Assembly: GCA_026018925.1 (NCBI GenBank)
Contig: JAKSZU010000009.1
Span: forward strand, 38,771,194 to 38,835,193
Source of the DNA: Tupaia tana
Taxonomy: Eukaryota > Chordata > Mammalia > Scandentia > Tupaiidae
Length of the DNA: 64,000 bases
Direction: 5' to 3'
Below are positions 1 through 10,839 of this stretch, piece after piece; within the stretch, counting starts at the first letter, position 1, and every line of letters begins with the position of its first letter. Both the position numbers and the translations under genes were made by a program. The notes below the pieces were generated by a model, which saw nothing but the letters and a program-made list of their open reading frames with translations, did no database searches and had not been told where the DNA came from.

Positions 1-104
1 ATACTCACTCGGTGTGAGTTTTAAGCCTCCAGGTCCAGGGCTAGAACTTTGGTCGACTACATGGGATTCCAGCAACTTAATCACTATGCAATGTGCTGGT
101 CCCA
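1..104 (-). mobile_element. tRNA-derived SINE type A, cut by window edge
   Basis: Only the tRNA-like head is inside the window, read on the minus strand: box B complement (ccagggctagaac), TGGTCGACTACATGGGA, then the terminal GTGCTGGTCCC. The 3' body lies before base 1. Confidence 0.85.
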
Positions 105-224
105 ACCCTGTCTTATAAACAAAACAACACAGCCTTTTCACCCCTAACGTAATGCCAGGTCAATTCTCAGAGAAGTTATTTCTTTCTTTACTCAATACAC
201 TTTTCTGTGAAGTCAGCTGAACAA

Positions 225-430
225 CGTGGTTTATTTATTGTTTTGTTGTTGCTGTTGTTGTTTGTTTTTTCAGTTTTCTATTTAATTCTTTCTTTCCTAG
301 ACTGGATTATTTCTAGTAAGTTATCAAGTTTAGTAATTCTTTTATAGGTTAAAGAGTTAAGCTTGCTGTTAAGTTTCGTCAGTGAAATTTTATGTCTGTA
401 CTGTATTTTTACGTTTTAGGTTTTTATAAT
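225..430 (-). mobile_element. Old L1/HAL1-like antisense segment, part 1
   Basis: T-rich DNA resembling antisense mammalian L1M/HAL1 sequence (ttctatttaattctttctttcctagactggatt). It seems to resume after the SINE at 430-664. The family call is from recollection of the consensus and is uncertain. Confidence 0.4.
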
Positions 431-664
431 TTTTTTAATTGCCAGAGGGTGTGTGCACTTGCGAGAGAGACAGAGACAGAGAGCTAGAGAGAGCTCTCAA
501 GGAGACATAATCACACCACAATCCTTTTTTCTCCATTTCTCCATCCTGTCAAGATTTTGGGCACGCACGTACAGGCACCCAGCATGTGTTTCAAGCAGCT
601 AGGGCCAGGATTCCAACAGTGGTTGGCAATGTGGGATCTTGCTCCCTTAATCTCTGGGTAACAG
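430..664 (-). mobile_element. tRNA-derived SINE, type A-old
   Basis: Diverged copy starting GCCAGAGGGTGTGTGCAC, then a GAGA tract, GGGCACGCACGTACAGGC and a decayed tRNA head. It interrupts the antisense L1-like segment. Confidence 0.75.
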
Positions 665-1560
665 AAGTCAGTGCATAGGTTCTAGATTTTTAATTTGATT
701 CTTTTTAATAGTTTTTATTCTTGGATGTAATTTCCTATATTTCATATATTATGAACATATCTTTTTTCATTTTCTTGATACAATAGCTATTTTAAAATCT
801 TTGCTTAATTATATAAATTTTTATTCATATTTAATTACCTTTTATCTTGAATAGGATTCAAGTTTTCCTGTTTTTTCATAAGTCTAGTAAATTTTTATTG
901 TATGCTATACTTTATAGTTGATATATTCTTGGTTCTGGATTTATTTTTTCCTCTGAAGGGTATTGATTTTCTTTTCTTTTTTCTGATTTCCTTTTTATTT
1001 TAAGTAAACAATTTATTTTCCTGAACTCAAACCCTGAACTCAGAAATGTTTGCTTTTCTACTTTTATCTTGGATCTTTAACTCCCTCCTACATACGCATG
1101 GTTCAAAGGTAGCCCGAAATCTGTGTTGAGCTTATACATAGAACTGAGACTTCCTATCTATTACTTTATTCTTTCTGTGATATCTCCCATCACTTTCTAG
1201 TTGCTATGCAGGTATCAACTCTGCTGCCACTTTTCTGCTTTGTTTCCTTGCCAATGTCTTCAAGTAGTTTTTTAAAATATATTTTACAGTGTGTATAGTT
1301 TTCATCTCTAGGATAATTAGTCTAATATAATCTATTCAGTAATTCTCAAGAATACAACATAGAGCTTAAATTCTAAAATTGCTTGAATAGTTTATATCGA
1401 GGTCATTCTAGCAAATGACTTTATTCCTTTGAGGTTCAAGCTTTATGTAGTCTTAGATTAGTCTCTTTACCTTAGGTGTGTCCTGAGATTTATGGCACAT
1501 CTATTATGTTTAAAGAGGTCATAAAAATTGAAGATAAAATTTTACTGTCTTTCCTCTCAT
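665..1560 (-). mobile_element. Old L1/HAL1-like antisense segment, part 2
   Basis: Phrases such as catttcttgata, aagtctagtaaatttttattgtatgct and cctctgaagggtattgatttt fit antisense L1M/HAL1-type DNA. No open frame remains. The last part (1100-1560) is less certain. Confidence 0.45.
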
Positions 1561-1679
1561 GTATGAGTTTTTTTTCAATATTCTTCTCATTTCTGTCAGT
1601 CTCCCACTTTCCTTAATTGACTCCCCCCCCCCCGGGTGTATTCCTTACTTTCTCACCAATTCACATAGAAACAAAATTA

Positions 1680-1940
1680 GGGCCATTCTCTGACTTGCTG
1701 GTTAAGGTGGCTGGATCCCACATGGCCAACAGCATGATTCATGTCATACCTGGCAGTCTGAAAACATGCATGGTGCATGTGCATGCATGCCCAAATTCCT
1801 AAAAGGAGGGAGAAATGGAAGAGAAGGGATTGTGCATGACATTTCTCCATGGGGAGGTGCTTTCTCAACTTCCTTCCCTCTCTCTCTTCCTCTCTAATGA
1901 GCACATGTACCCTCTGGCAAATTAAAAAATAAAAAACAAA
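1680..1940 (+). mobile_element. tRNA-derived SINE, type A-old
   Basis: Head GCTGGTTAAGGTGGCTGGATCCCACATGGCC, then gtgcatgcatgcccaaattcc, a CT-rich tract and CCCTCTGGCAAATTAAAAAATAAA. Box B is decayed (gattcatgtcat). Confidence 0.8.
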
Positions 1941-2011
1941 GAAAAAAAAGTAATTCATTAATATAAGTTAGCATAATTTTTTTCTTTTTTTTTCTTTCTT
2001 GCTTTCTTTTT

Positions 2012-2256
2012 TTTAGAGAGGTTTTTACTCTAAGGTGCATGCACTCGCCAGAAAGACAGAGAGAGACAGAGAGACAGAAAGCGAGAAATCACCCCCCAGG
2101 GGCCATGGTACAGTCCATTCTCCATTCTCTTCTCAGGATCTTGGGCATGCATGCACATGTTCCTGGCGTGAGTTTAAGCCACCGGGTTTGGGACTCAAAC
2201 CGTGGTCGACTACATGGAAGTCCAGAGACATAGCCATTACGCCAACTGCTGATACC
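2012..2256 (-). mobile_element. tRNA-derived SINE type A (tandem pair, first)
   Basis: Full-length minus copy: TTTTAGAGAGGTTTTTACTC, GAGACAGAGAGACAGAAAGCGAG, CCCCCCAGGGG, then TTTGGGACTCAAACCGTGGTCGAC and GCTGATACC. A second copy follows within a few bases. Confidence 0.93.
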
Positions 2257-2261
2257 TAATA

Positions 2262-2513
2262 TTTTTATTTTTAAAGAGAGATTTTTGCTATAGGGCATGT
2301 GTGCTCACAGGAGAGATAGAGAGATAGAAAGCAAGACATAACCCTCCAGGGGGGTAGCTACACCACATTCCTCCATTCTCCTCTGGGGATCTTGGGCACG
2401 CATGCACATGTGCCCAGAATGAGTGTTTTTAAAACTGCAGGATCCGGGACTCGAACCGTGGTTGACTATGTTGGAGTTCAGTGACATAACCATTATGCAA
2501 TCTGCTGGTACCC
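2262..2513 (-). mobile_element. tRNA-derived SINE type A (tandem pair, second)
   Basis: Minus copy ending in TCTGCTGGTACCC. It directly follows the preceding SINE with a shared 'taatatttttattttt' junction, suggesting insertion at or near the end of its neighbour. Confidence 0.92.
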
Positions 2514-2688
2514 AGTTAGTATATTTTTAAGAGTCATCTACCCATCTATTGAAGAAGAAATCTGAGAAGGGTTTTTTAGATGTGTAAATTAAATCATATC
2601 GACTGAACTGCTTAAAGTCATTAAAAACCTGTAGACAGTATTTAAGATAAAAATTATTTTTAATGTCTCATAAGATTTTGTGTAATCA

Positions 2689-3115
2689 ATCATTAGTCTT
2701 TCTCTGTGTTTTCATTGTGTGCCAATTTCCTTCTCTACTCCAACAATTCTCTAAACATAATATGAACATTTCAAGTCCTTTCTACACATTATTTTCTCTG
2801 CTTGGAGCCCTTTCCTTGTTCACACTTGTCTAGCAAACTCTAGTCATCTTTCAGGGTTTTTTTTTGTTCCTTTATAACCTCTTTCAGGAATTTTCCTTGG
2901 CCTTCTAGACCACTGAGAGACCCCCCCCCCCCATTTCTTTTATGTCCTCCACCTCTACTTTCACTTTTATAATACACATCACCTTATTCAGATTATGTCT
3001 AACTTACCATATTCCATAAAAATAGAACCATGTCTGTCCTGCATTACCAGCCCCCACTGTCTAATACAATAAGCGATATAGAAGAGATGCTCAAAAAAGA
3101 ATTGCTAATGATTAT
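2689..3115 (+). mobile_element. L2 LINE 3' end
   Basis: Sense L2 landmarks: ctgcttggagccctttccttg, agtcatctttcagg, ttttccttggccttctagaccac, catgtctgtcctgcattaccag, and a final part like the 'agtgcctaa..cactcaataa' tail. It contains a C-run at 2920-2932. Confidence 0.75.
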
Positions 3116-3384
3116 TTTGTTTCAAGCAGTCATACAAGGATTTTAAAACTTTGGGGTACACACTTTTCTAAACCTTTGAGTATAAGAGCTGGACACTGGA
3201 CACTGGTAAAATTACCACAGTGATGCTGGCCTGAAAACCCCTTCTGGCCAGCAGCTTTCCCCACTGTTGTTCACTCTGCATACACCCTTGTAGTTACTAT
3301 CCCAAACTGTATTTTATCACATCATTTACTTAACATATTGTGTTCTTCAGATGAGTGTATTGAAAAAGTGTGAAACATATACAT

Positions 3385-3838
3385 TATAGAAAAATATTCA
3401 ACAATAAAAAATAATGAGACCTTGGCATGTGATAGAAAGTGGACAAATATGGAAGATTTACTGCTAAGTAAAGCAAGCCAGCCTAGGAAAGAGAGACATT
3501 GTATGTCCTCACTCAATATATACCAAATGCCCACACTCTATGGCAGAAACTGAATGACTGGAAGATATAAAAGCAGGGAGAGCAATGGTGATACTGAAGA
3601 CAAGGCAGGAGGAGGGCGGGAAATAGGGGAGGGTGAGAGAGAGAGTCATGGTGAAGAAGAAAGAAGCAAAACAGTCAAGGGACCCAAAATGAAAGAAATC
3701 TGTTGATTATAATGATTACTATAATATTATAGTAATACCCATGAGTGGACCAGTAGGCACTGTATTCATGATGGGAAAATTCATTTGGTATGCTGTAATG
3801 ATACATAACGATTTAATGTAAAAATAAAGAAAAATAAT
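3385..3838 (+). mobile_element. Lineage-specific L1, 3' end with 3' UTR
   Basis: Starts in the end of ORF2 / start of the UTR (gtgatagaaagtggacaaatatgg, actcaatatataccaaatgcc). A purine-rich G tract follows (gcaggaggagggcgggaaataggggagggtgag), then an A-rich end. It matches the reverse complement of the L1 at 18280-18965, so both belong to one subfamily. No coding capacity is left. Confidence 0.85.
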
Positions 3839-4230
3839 TATAATAGAAGGGAATAGCAGTTAGCGTGTTGGTGTCCACCCCGGGACTTGGGTCTAGCTGA
3901 ATCATGATCAGAGGGCTGCTGGTGAGGAAGAGAAAGAGGATGAGAAAGAGAAAGCCCTCCATCTCAAGAGGACCAGGGAATTCGAAAGAATGAGACGGAG
4001 ATAGAGTAGAAATGGACACAGGCAACCTGAGCCTAGGTAGCCCAAGCAACTTGTGCCGCAGCTTGAGTCACCCAGACAAACTGGGCCTTACACATGTATG
4101 TTTCATGATACTTCATAGATTTGTTGCCAGGTTACAGACAATAAGAAGCAGTTAACAAATCTATAAGGGCTTAGTCATACTGGGCCAGGTGTATCCCGTG
4201 GTGATAATCCCATCAAGAGAAAGTCCCATT
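3839..4230. other. Unassigned interval
   Basis: Begins with aatagcagttagcgtgttgg, which recalls a SINE box A region. The rest (AG-rich, then ctgagcctaggtagcccaagc) does not follow the SINE body. No gene seen. Confidence 0.3.
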
Positions 4231-4420
4231 GGGACCAGCAGGTGGTGTGGTGGTTAAGGCGCTGGACACTCCCACATGGCTGACTGGGGTTCAAGTCCTG
4301 AATCTGGTGGCTTGCTTTCTCACTTCCTCTCTCTCATTCTCACCCTCTGTCTCTCTCTAATCAAATTAAAAAATAAATGAATGAATAAATAAAAAATAAA
4401 ATAAATAATTATTAAAAAAA
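4231..4420 (+). mobile_element. tRNA-derived SINE type B (short)
   Basis: GGGACCAGCAGGTGGTGTGG, box B GGTTCAAGTCCTG, CT tract, TCAAATTAAAAAATAAATGAATG tail. The target duplication is aaagtcccatt before and aaaatcccatt after the copy. Confidence 0.93.
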
Positions 4421-4432
4421 GAAAATCCCATT

Positions 4433-4762
4433 ATCTTCTTTTCTAATGCAGAGATGTCTAGCTGTAGGTGTGGGGAAGAAGGCTAAAGAACTTCTCCATA
4501 AGGAGTGCACCACCACACTTAGAGAAGACTAAAGAACCTTTGAGATGCAGAGCAGGGATTGGACTTTGCTAATTGGGTTCGAGATGTTTCTTGAAGTCCA
4601 TCAGATGTGTCTGTGGAAAGCCCCTAGCAATTTCCACCCTTGCTCTGTCTGCAGTGAGGGTCAAGGAAAGCACAAGTTACAAGGTTCTGCCAAAGCCCAA
4701 AAGGACAGGTGGTGTTTGCTCAGAACATGTCCCCACACCTCAGGTTCTCTCTCTAAACATGT
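4433..4762. other. No recognisable feature
   Basis: Moderately GC-rich, non-repetitive-looking sequence. Frames of about 70-130 codons run into the adjacent SINE and show no family resemblance. Nothing supported. Confidence 0.3.
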
Positions 4763-5015
4763 CCCCACAGTTAGCATAATGGCTATGTCTCTGGACTCCC
4801 ATGTAGTCGACTGTGGTTCGAGTCCTGGACCCGGTGACTTAAACTCACTGGGCGCATGTGCGTGCATGCCCAAGATCCCGAGAGGAGAATGGAGAAGAGA
4901 TTGCGGCATGGCCATCCCCCCTGGGAGGTGATTTTTAGCTTTCTGTCTCTCTGTCTCTCTCTGTCTTTCTGGCAAGCGCATGTGCCCTATAGCAAAAACC
5001 TCTCAAACAAAAATT
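4763..5015 (+). mobile_element. tRNA-derived SINE type A
   Basis: Box A AGTTAGCATAATGG and box B GGTTCGAGTCCTG are clear. The first bases read ccccacag instead of gggaccag, so the 5' end has mutated or been replaced. Ends CCTATAGCAAAAACCTCTCAAAC. Confidence 0.93.
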
Positions 5016-5555
5016 ATAATAAACATATTGGGTTCTTACCCCTTCCTGTTTACTCTAGTCTAAACTCTACATTTTGGCATTCTTCCCTACTTACAATCTA
5101 TCTACTTACTCATCCAATTTGCTTTTTCTACTTCCCCAAACAAACACTCCAAACAATATCAGTTAGATCATTCTACTAATTGTTTTTACACATCATTTTC
5201 TCTTCTTCAGCTCATGTCATACTCACCTATCTGCAGTACTTTTCTCATTCCCAGTCTGATTTATCTTCATGTGGTTGTAAAATCTCAGAGATCAGAGAGA
5301 ACAAGCACATTTAAGAGAATCACAAATAGTTTTTGTTACTATGGCACATAATTTGAAGGAAAGAGAGATAAGAGATAAACCCAGAGATTAGAATGTACAC
5401 AAATCATCATAAATGATCTCATAAACGTGTCATGACTTAGACCCTTTAGTCCTACCTGTCATTTGGAGCATTTTGACCGAAATTTGTTGGTAACCTATTG
5501 TTAATGAGTTTTAATGTTAGAAGAAATGCCTTTGGCACTGATATAGCATTTATGT
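5016..5555. other. No recognisable feature
   Basis: AT-rich unique-looking sequence with no open frame, repeat or RNA signal that I recognise. Confidence 0.3.
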
Positions 5556-5559
5556 TCCC

Positions 5560-5960
5560 CATTATTCCTCAAATATCAATGAACTAATTAACTATTCCTC
5601 ATATATACCAAGCTATGTAGTTGATGAGGGATTGAGTAATAAAGAAAGGCTGGTGCCTGCTTTCGAGGGACTCACACTTCACTGAGGGGCAGAGACAAGC
5701 AAACAGCCAACTATGATACAGTGTGAGAATACTTCCAAGCAAATGCAAGTTGCTGAAGGAAAACAGAATAAGCATCTAACCCTACTGGATATGTGCTTTG
5801 TTGAGGGGGCTGGAGAAGGCATAGTTCAGACAAGGTTTTCCAAAGATGTCATCCAAGCAAGAAACCTGCTATTAGCCAGGTGAAAGGAGCACAACGTAAG
5901 GGAAGTAAGAGAAGTTCAAGCTTTGGGGAGAATATGCAAGGTCTGACCCACCTTCATGTC
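5560..5960 (-). mobile_element. Probable antisense L2 LINE 3' end
   Basis: Pattern of a reversed L2 tail: accaagctatgtagttgatgaggg, gcctgctttcgagggactcacacttc, cagagacaagcaaacagcc, acagtgtgagaata. Strongly decayed. Confidence 0.55.
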
Positions 5961-6331
5961 TCTCTTCTCTAGATACTGATCTCATTTATTATCTGACCTA
6001 CCCATTTTGGCACTGAGTCATAATGCATTTTATTCAGTCTTTAGTTTAGAATGACTCTGTTACTTCTGTCTTCCTAGTGAAAAGATAAAAGTAAAACTCC
6101 TTGTTATCAGAGATAAGGCCATGTAATTTTCCCTGTCATAATAGCAAGCAGTATTAGAAATGTAATAAATATTTACTGTGTTAATTTACTGAATTAATTG
6201 GTCAACATTCTCTCCTTTCATATTGTTGGCCCTAAGCTATTTTTCTAAAGCAAATATATACTTTCTTTTCTCTGTCTTTCTGTCTACCTCTGTTTCCCAC
6301 TCCCTCTCTATCTTCCTCTTGCTCTCTCTCT

Positions 6332-6332
6332 A

Positions 6333-6366
<34 letters not shown>
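6332..6366. repeat. (AC)n microsatellite
   Basis: About 14 AC units after a CT-rich stretch (ctctctctctaatacacac). Confidence 0.95.
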
Positions 6367-6369
<3 letters not shown>

Positions 6370-6439
6370 AATAAATATGCTACATTTTATTTCTTTAATC
6401 TTCTTTAGTTGTACTCTTCTAAAACAGCTGCATAATATC

Positions 6440-6760
6440 TACAAGGGGACTTTAAACATTTATGGAAGAATGGAATTAAAGTGTGAATTTATTTTCATGC
6501 AAAAATTGTAAATCATACATAGTTTTTTCATAATAAGCTGTTCCTATGTGTGTTTTTTAAAGAATCATTTATTCATTTATTTAATCCCATTTGTTATCAT
6601 TATTTTTAATTTGACCAGAGAGAGACAGAGAGAGAGAAAGGGAAAGTGAGAAAGCAAACCGCCAAATCTGGGACTTGAACCACGGTTGGCCATGTGGGAC
6701 TCCAGCCCCCTAAACCACATGCCACCTGCTGGCTGCTCCTATGTGTTTTTTGAAGTCTCT
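6440..6760. mobile_element. Mariner-like MITE (M2), split by a SINE
   Basis: Left arm acaaggggactttaaacatttatgg and, beyond the SINE at 6560-6737, right end ttttttgaagtctctttg. These match the terminal inverted repeats of the better copies at 20820 and 27193. Confidence 0.65.
6560..6737 (-). mobile_element. tRNA-derived SINE type B (short)
   Basis: Reverse type B: attcatttatttaatccc, taatttgaccagagagagac, gcaaaccgccaaatctgggac, then ccacctgctggctg. Target duplication gctgttcctatgtgtg / gctgctcctatgtgtt places it inside the M2 MITE. Confidence 0.9.
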
Positions 6761-6903
6761 TTGCACATTCTTTTCTAACTATTGAATCTCAAGCAAAACA
6801 TAATTTCATGTTCCATAATAAAGACAGTTGTGCCAAGTACAAATAGAAGCTTACTTACTGGGTTTTACTTATTGCTTACCTCTGTTATTATGTCTAATCA
6901 TTT

Positions 6904-6945
<42 letters not shown>
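6904..6945. repeat. (TA)n microsatellite
   Basis: About 20 TA units directly next to the T-side of the following minus SINE; possibly grown from its A-tail. Confidence 0.95.
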
Positions 6946-6949
<4 letters not shown>

Positions 6950-6951
<2 letters not shown>

Positions 6952-7194
6952 TTTTTTAGAGAGAGACTTTTGCTATAGGGCACATGTGCTCACCAGAAAT
7001 ACAGAAATCGGGAAATCACCCCCTCGGGGTGATAGCCACACTGCAATCCCTTCTCTTCCATTCTCCTCTTGGGATTTTGGGCATGCACGCACCCATGCCT
7101 GGTGTGAATTTTAAGCTGCTGGGTCCAGGACTTGAACCATGGTCAACGACATGGGAGTCCAGCCACATAACCATTACACCGTCTCCTGGTCCCC
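6950..7194 (-). mobile_element. tRNA-derived SINE type A
   Basis: TTTTTTAGAGAGAGACTTTTGCTATAGGG through GTCTCCTGGTCCCC. Shortened GAGACAG tract; box B complement GGACTTGAACCATGGTC. Confidence 0.93.
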
Positions 7195-7475
7195 ACAATC
7201 ATTATATTTTTTAAATCCTGTATGTTGTATATTATTTACCCTTAAGTAATTTTTTTTTCATTTTAATGTTAATATGTAAAAACTCTGATTGATGCCTGAC
7301 ATGCATTGAATATTATATCCATATTAGCTGTTATTAATCTCATCATCATCATCTTTATCTTGTGTTTGTGTGGTGGCATTTGCATGACACTATAATTTTC
7401 TTCTATACACTACTTATATTTAATGAATCAGCTTGAAGTGTTATCTTGAATATGCTATCTATTCAGTAATAGATC

Positions 7476-7880
7476 CAAAGGCCTGGAAGAGAACTTCAAC
7501 TTTTACCAATGTGCAAACAGACTCAGAAAAGTTTAGGGACCAGCAGTTAGTGTAATGGCTATGTTGCTGGACTCCCACGTAGTCGACCGCGGTTCGAGTC
7601 CCAGACCCGGTGGCTTAAACTCACGCTGGGCGTGTGTGCATGCGTGCCCAAGATCCCGAGAGGAGAATGGAGGAGAAGGGATTGCGGCGTGGCCATGCCC
7701 CCGGGGGGTGATTTCTCTATTTCTGTCTCTCTGTCTCTCTCTGTCTGTCTGGCGAGCACACGTGCCCTATAGCAAAAAACCCTCTCAAAATTTAAAAAAA
7801 AAAAAGAAGAAAAGTTTAGTGACTTCCTCAAAGTCTCACATCTTATTAGTAGTGCCAAGGAGCCTAAGCCAAAGAAATAA
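7476..7880 (-). mobile_element. Antisense MIR split by a SINE
   Basis: Left part cttttaccaatgtgcaaacagactcagaaaagttta; right part gaaaagtttagtgacttcctcaaagtctcac. The joined order matches a reversed MIR core (gaggtt-aagtgacttgcccaaggtcac). Confidence 0.65.
7536..7806 (+). mobile_element. tRNA-derived SINE type A, well preserved
   Basis: Box A TTAGTGTAATGG, box B GGTTCGAGTCCC, GCGTGTGTGCATGCGTGCCC, CCCGGGGGGTG, CCCTATAGCAAAAAACCC plus A-run. Exact 10-bp target duplication gaaaagttta (7526-7535 and 7809-7818). Confidence 0.97.
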
Positions 7881-8205
7881 AAGTACTAAATATTAATAAC
7901 TTGTTTTGGAGAGCAGCAAAATTTTTCCAGGGTCTCTGAAATAACACCAGAATTACCTACCTTAAATACTAGTTTTAGAGAAAAACATGGGTAAAGCTAA
8001 GACTTGGTAAGATGGAAACATTAAAATGGCGTTTGCAGGCATATAATGTGCTTATTTCCTTCCTCTCTACAAATGATATCAATTTAGTAGAGAGAGAAAT
8101 AAAATGTGCCTGATATTACTTGTTCTTTCTGAAGCCACAATGCTCATTAGTCAGCATTTTGTGGCCCTGTGGGCATTTTCAAATTGATAGTATAATGACT
8201 TTTTC
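7881..8205. other. No recognisable feature
   Basis: AT-rich sequence between the split MIR and the CR1 relic; no gene or repeat recognised. Confidence 0.3.
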
Positions 8206-8209
8206 CACT

Positions 8210-8560
8210 ATCATCCCAGGTACTGAAGTTAAGCTAACAGGTCTACAATTTTCCAAGAGCATCCTTTTAGTAAAATTGGGCACTGAGCTCTATTTCAGAG
8301 TTCTGGCACTTCTCCTGCTCTGAGAAACTTCCTCAAAATAGCAGCAAAGAGCTTTGCAATAACATGCACCATTGCCTTTAGAATCCTTAGTCACCAATCA
8401 TTAGGACCTGCTGATTTAAATGCCATCCAGAGTGTTCAAGTTATCTTAAACTATTTTCATCTCCAACTTTTATCTCAGTGCTTTCACATCATAGGCAGTT
8501 ATCTAACTACTTTAGGCGCAGAAGAAAGAAAAACTGAGGAATAAACTTAAATGCATTTCT
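8210..8560 (-). pseudogene. CR1/L3-type LINE reverse transcriptase relic
   Basis: On the minus strand, bases about 8285-8212 encode a peptide containing NCRPVSLTSVPG. This is close to the conserved N-Y-R-P-V-S-L-T-S motif of CR1/L3-clade reverse transcriptases. Upstream on the same strand, frame-shifted residues (FEEVSQSRRS) fit the preceding 'FEKSWRSGEVP' region. Stops and shifts show it is long dead. CR1/L3 elements ceased in early mammals, so this is one of the oldest pieces in the window. Confidence 0.75.
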
Positions 8561-8728
8561 AAGCAATTGATCAGATCTAATTTTTCCCAACCCATTGTAA
8601 TTTCAGATTTCTTCTTTTTAACTCTTCATTCCTATAAGCAGTTTTCTTATTAACTGTTGAGATTCCTATTCCAGATACCAAAGAGCAAGGAATGGGTATT
8701 CTTTTAATTCAGTGATCTTCACATTGAG

Positions 8729-9086
8729 CTGGAGTCCCCAACCCATGGACTGTGGCCTATTTGGAGCTCGGCTGCAAACTAGTGGTGGTCCTCCAGGCAG
8801 GGAGAGTGAGCAAGGCTTTCTCTGTGTTTGTGGCCTCTCCCCATCACTGTCATTGCTGCCTGAGCTCTGTCTTCTGTCAGATCAGCAGCGATATTGGATT
8901 CTCATGGGAGTGCAAACGCTACTGCTGTGATTGTTTCACTGTATATTGCAATGTGGTAGTGATGGAAATGGAGTGCTTAGTGAATGTGGTGTGTTTGGGT
9001 CATCCCTAGACCAATCCCCCACCTCCCTGGGCAGGGACTGTCTTCCGTGAGTCCGTCCCTGGTGCCAGGAAGGTTGGGGAGTGTTG
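8729..9086 (+). mobile_element. hAT nonautonomous transposon, MER1/Charlie-like, complete
   Basis: Ends are inverted repeats (ctggagtccccaacc / ggttggggagtgttg). Flanking 8-bp duplications acattgag (8721-8728) and acatagag (9087-9094) are the size hAT transposases make. Internal phrases gcctgagctctgtcttctgtcagatcag and attctcatgggagtgcaaac recall the MER1 family. No transposase is encoded; it would have moved in trans. Confidence 0.88.
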
Positions 9087-9094
9087 ACATAGAG

Positions 9095-9761
9095 TATTAT
9101 TTCTGCCCTTTTTCTTCTGGTTTATATAAGTAATTTGTGATATTACTCATGTCATGATAGGCAGATTTGTGTAACAGAATATTAGTTAAAACAAAAATAA
9201 TACGAAATGTTACTTTCCAACTCTGCAGAAAATCTTTAGCTACAAGGATGTAACATGCTTCCTTATCAGTTGGGGGGATTTTCTGATGTTACATTAACAA
9301 TAGGTGGGCTTTCCTAGTGTTCTCTGAATTAAATTATATCTTGAGTGATCAATTTTAATTACATTTTCCCCAATGTTCAAAACATTTCCATCACACTCAC
9401 GAAGGAAATAAATGCATTTTCCATTTCATAATCAGATGAGACTATCTACAAAATTTTTCAGAGCATCTAAGCAACACTTATTATCCTCACTACCAGAAGA
9501 GGACATTTCAATTGTAGTTCCAATCAGGGAATATTTGGATGAGATAATTAAATGCTGTAAAGTTAGTGATAAAATTGACAATGAGGTCTAAAATGGATTT
9601 TAAAATTTCCTGGCAAAAAGATTTAGTAAATACCACACCATAAACTGGTACTGAACTCTGAAGGATTGCTTAAATTTTTCTAACTATACAAAAGTGTTGA
9701 AAATAATAAGTTAAAAGGAACGAATGATTCATAAACCTTTTACCAGTTAGAATATTTGGAC
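9095..9761. other. No recognisable feature
   Basis: AT-rich, unique-looking DNA. No frame, repeat or RNA signature that I can support. Confidence 0.3.
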
Positions 9762-9947
9762 TGGGGCCAGGCAGTAGTGCAGTGGTAACATAATTGGACT
9801 CACATGAGAAAGGTCTTGGGTTCATGTCCCCAAACCTAGCATATGTACATATCCATCATCTGGACTGTCTGAAAATGGGGGTGGTTTGTAGTGTGGAAAC
9901 TCTGCTGGAGAACCCTCTCTCTTTCTCCCTCTCAGAAATAAACTTTA
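9762..9947 (+). mobile_element. tRNA-derived SINE type C
   Basis: Head GGGGCCAGGCAGTAGTGCAGTGGTAACATAATTGG, box B GGTTCATGTCCCC, gactgtctgaaaatggggg, ends TCAGAAATAAACTTT. Target duplication aatatttggact / aatattttgact. Confidence 0.85.
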
Positions 9948-10440
9948 AATATTTTGACTAAATATTTGTATAGTAAGTAGTATAACGAAAATAAAGTTTC
10001 TGTTAAAGATGGCATATCAAAATAAATCAGGAAAAGTTCACAGTAAACAAAAAAGTACTATCTTGATATTCTTCTGATCTGTGAATCATTACGTTGGTAG
10101 AGGACTACAAAGGAAAGTCTGTTGCCCATTCAGATTGACAAATGGAGCAAACTCTTCCTTGGAGTAGCCAATGGAAAGGAAGAAGTGATGCAGCAATTGG
10201 GAAATGGTGTAAATTAGCCTTCTAATATGGTGAGTCATGGTCCACATTTTAGATTTCTATTTTATAGTTGCAAAGTCCATTTGCATTATTTCTGGTCATT
10301 TTGATTGTGAGTGTTTGCATGAATAATTGAGAGGTGAGAGTAGCTCTTAATTTCTTTATATGTTTACAGTACAATCCCCTTTCTTCCACCTTTTAAAATA
10401 AAATTCATTTTTATTAATAATCTTTTGAGTATACACTATA
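9948..10440. other. No recognisable feature
   Basis: AT-rich sequence without a recognised repeat or gene. Confidence 0.3.
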
Positions 10441-10444
10441 TTTT

Positions 10445-10690
10445 TAGTTTACTTTATTCATGATAGAGAGCATGCATGCACACATGTGGGGAGTGAGGGG
10501 AGAAACACCCTTGAAAGACTCTTGTCACCCTGGGATCTCCTTTCCCTGGCTCTACAACTCATTGGCACCTTCGGTGTGAGTGTGCACTCACTATGTTTTC
10601 AAGCTGACCTAGGGATCCAAACCTGCAGTCAGCCACATGGCTTCCAGCAATGCAGTGCAGTTTGTGATTGACTATGCCACCAGGATGGGC
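10445..10690 (-). mobile_element. Probable very old tRNA-derived SINE
   Basis: Only loosely matches a reversed SINE: gagagcatgcatgcacac, then ttttcaagctgacctaggg and cagtcagccacatggcttccagc in the order of a reversed tRNA head. Confidence 0.5.
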
Positions 10691-10714
10691 CTGAGTCTAA
10701 ACTATTATAAGATA

Positions 10715-10715
10715 C

Positions 10716-10756
<41 letters not shown>

Positions 10757-10808
10757 CGTATATATGTGCGAGTGTGTGTGCGTATATATGTGTGTGTGTG
10801 TGTGTACA
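10715..10808. repeat. Complex (TG)n/(CG)n/(TA)n microsatellite
   Basis: Alternating purine-pyrimidine tract of about 90 bp: TG units, a short CGCGCGCG core, TATATATG and a second TG block. Such tracts can adopt Z-DNA in vitro. Confidence 0.95.
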
Positions 10809-10839
10809 TAAATAAAATATATATATTAAAAGAATAGTA

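Noticed and set aside
7555..7896. Recurrent 60-130 codon open frames with similar peptides (MAMSLDSHVVD, RARVLARQTER, SLLLHSPLGILGTHAH)
   Set aside because: They are the same few frames read through SINE copies on both strands; the shared peptide is shared repeat DNA, not a gene family.
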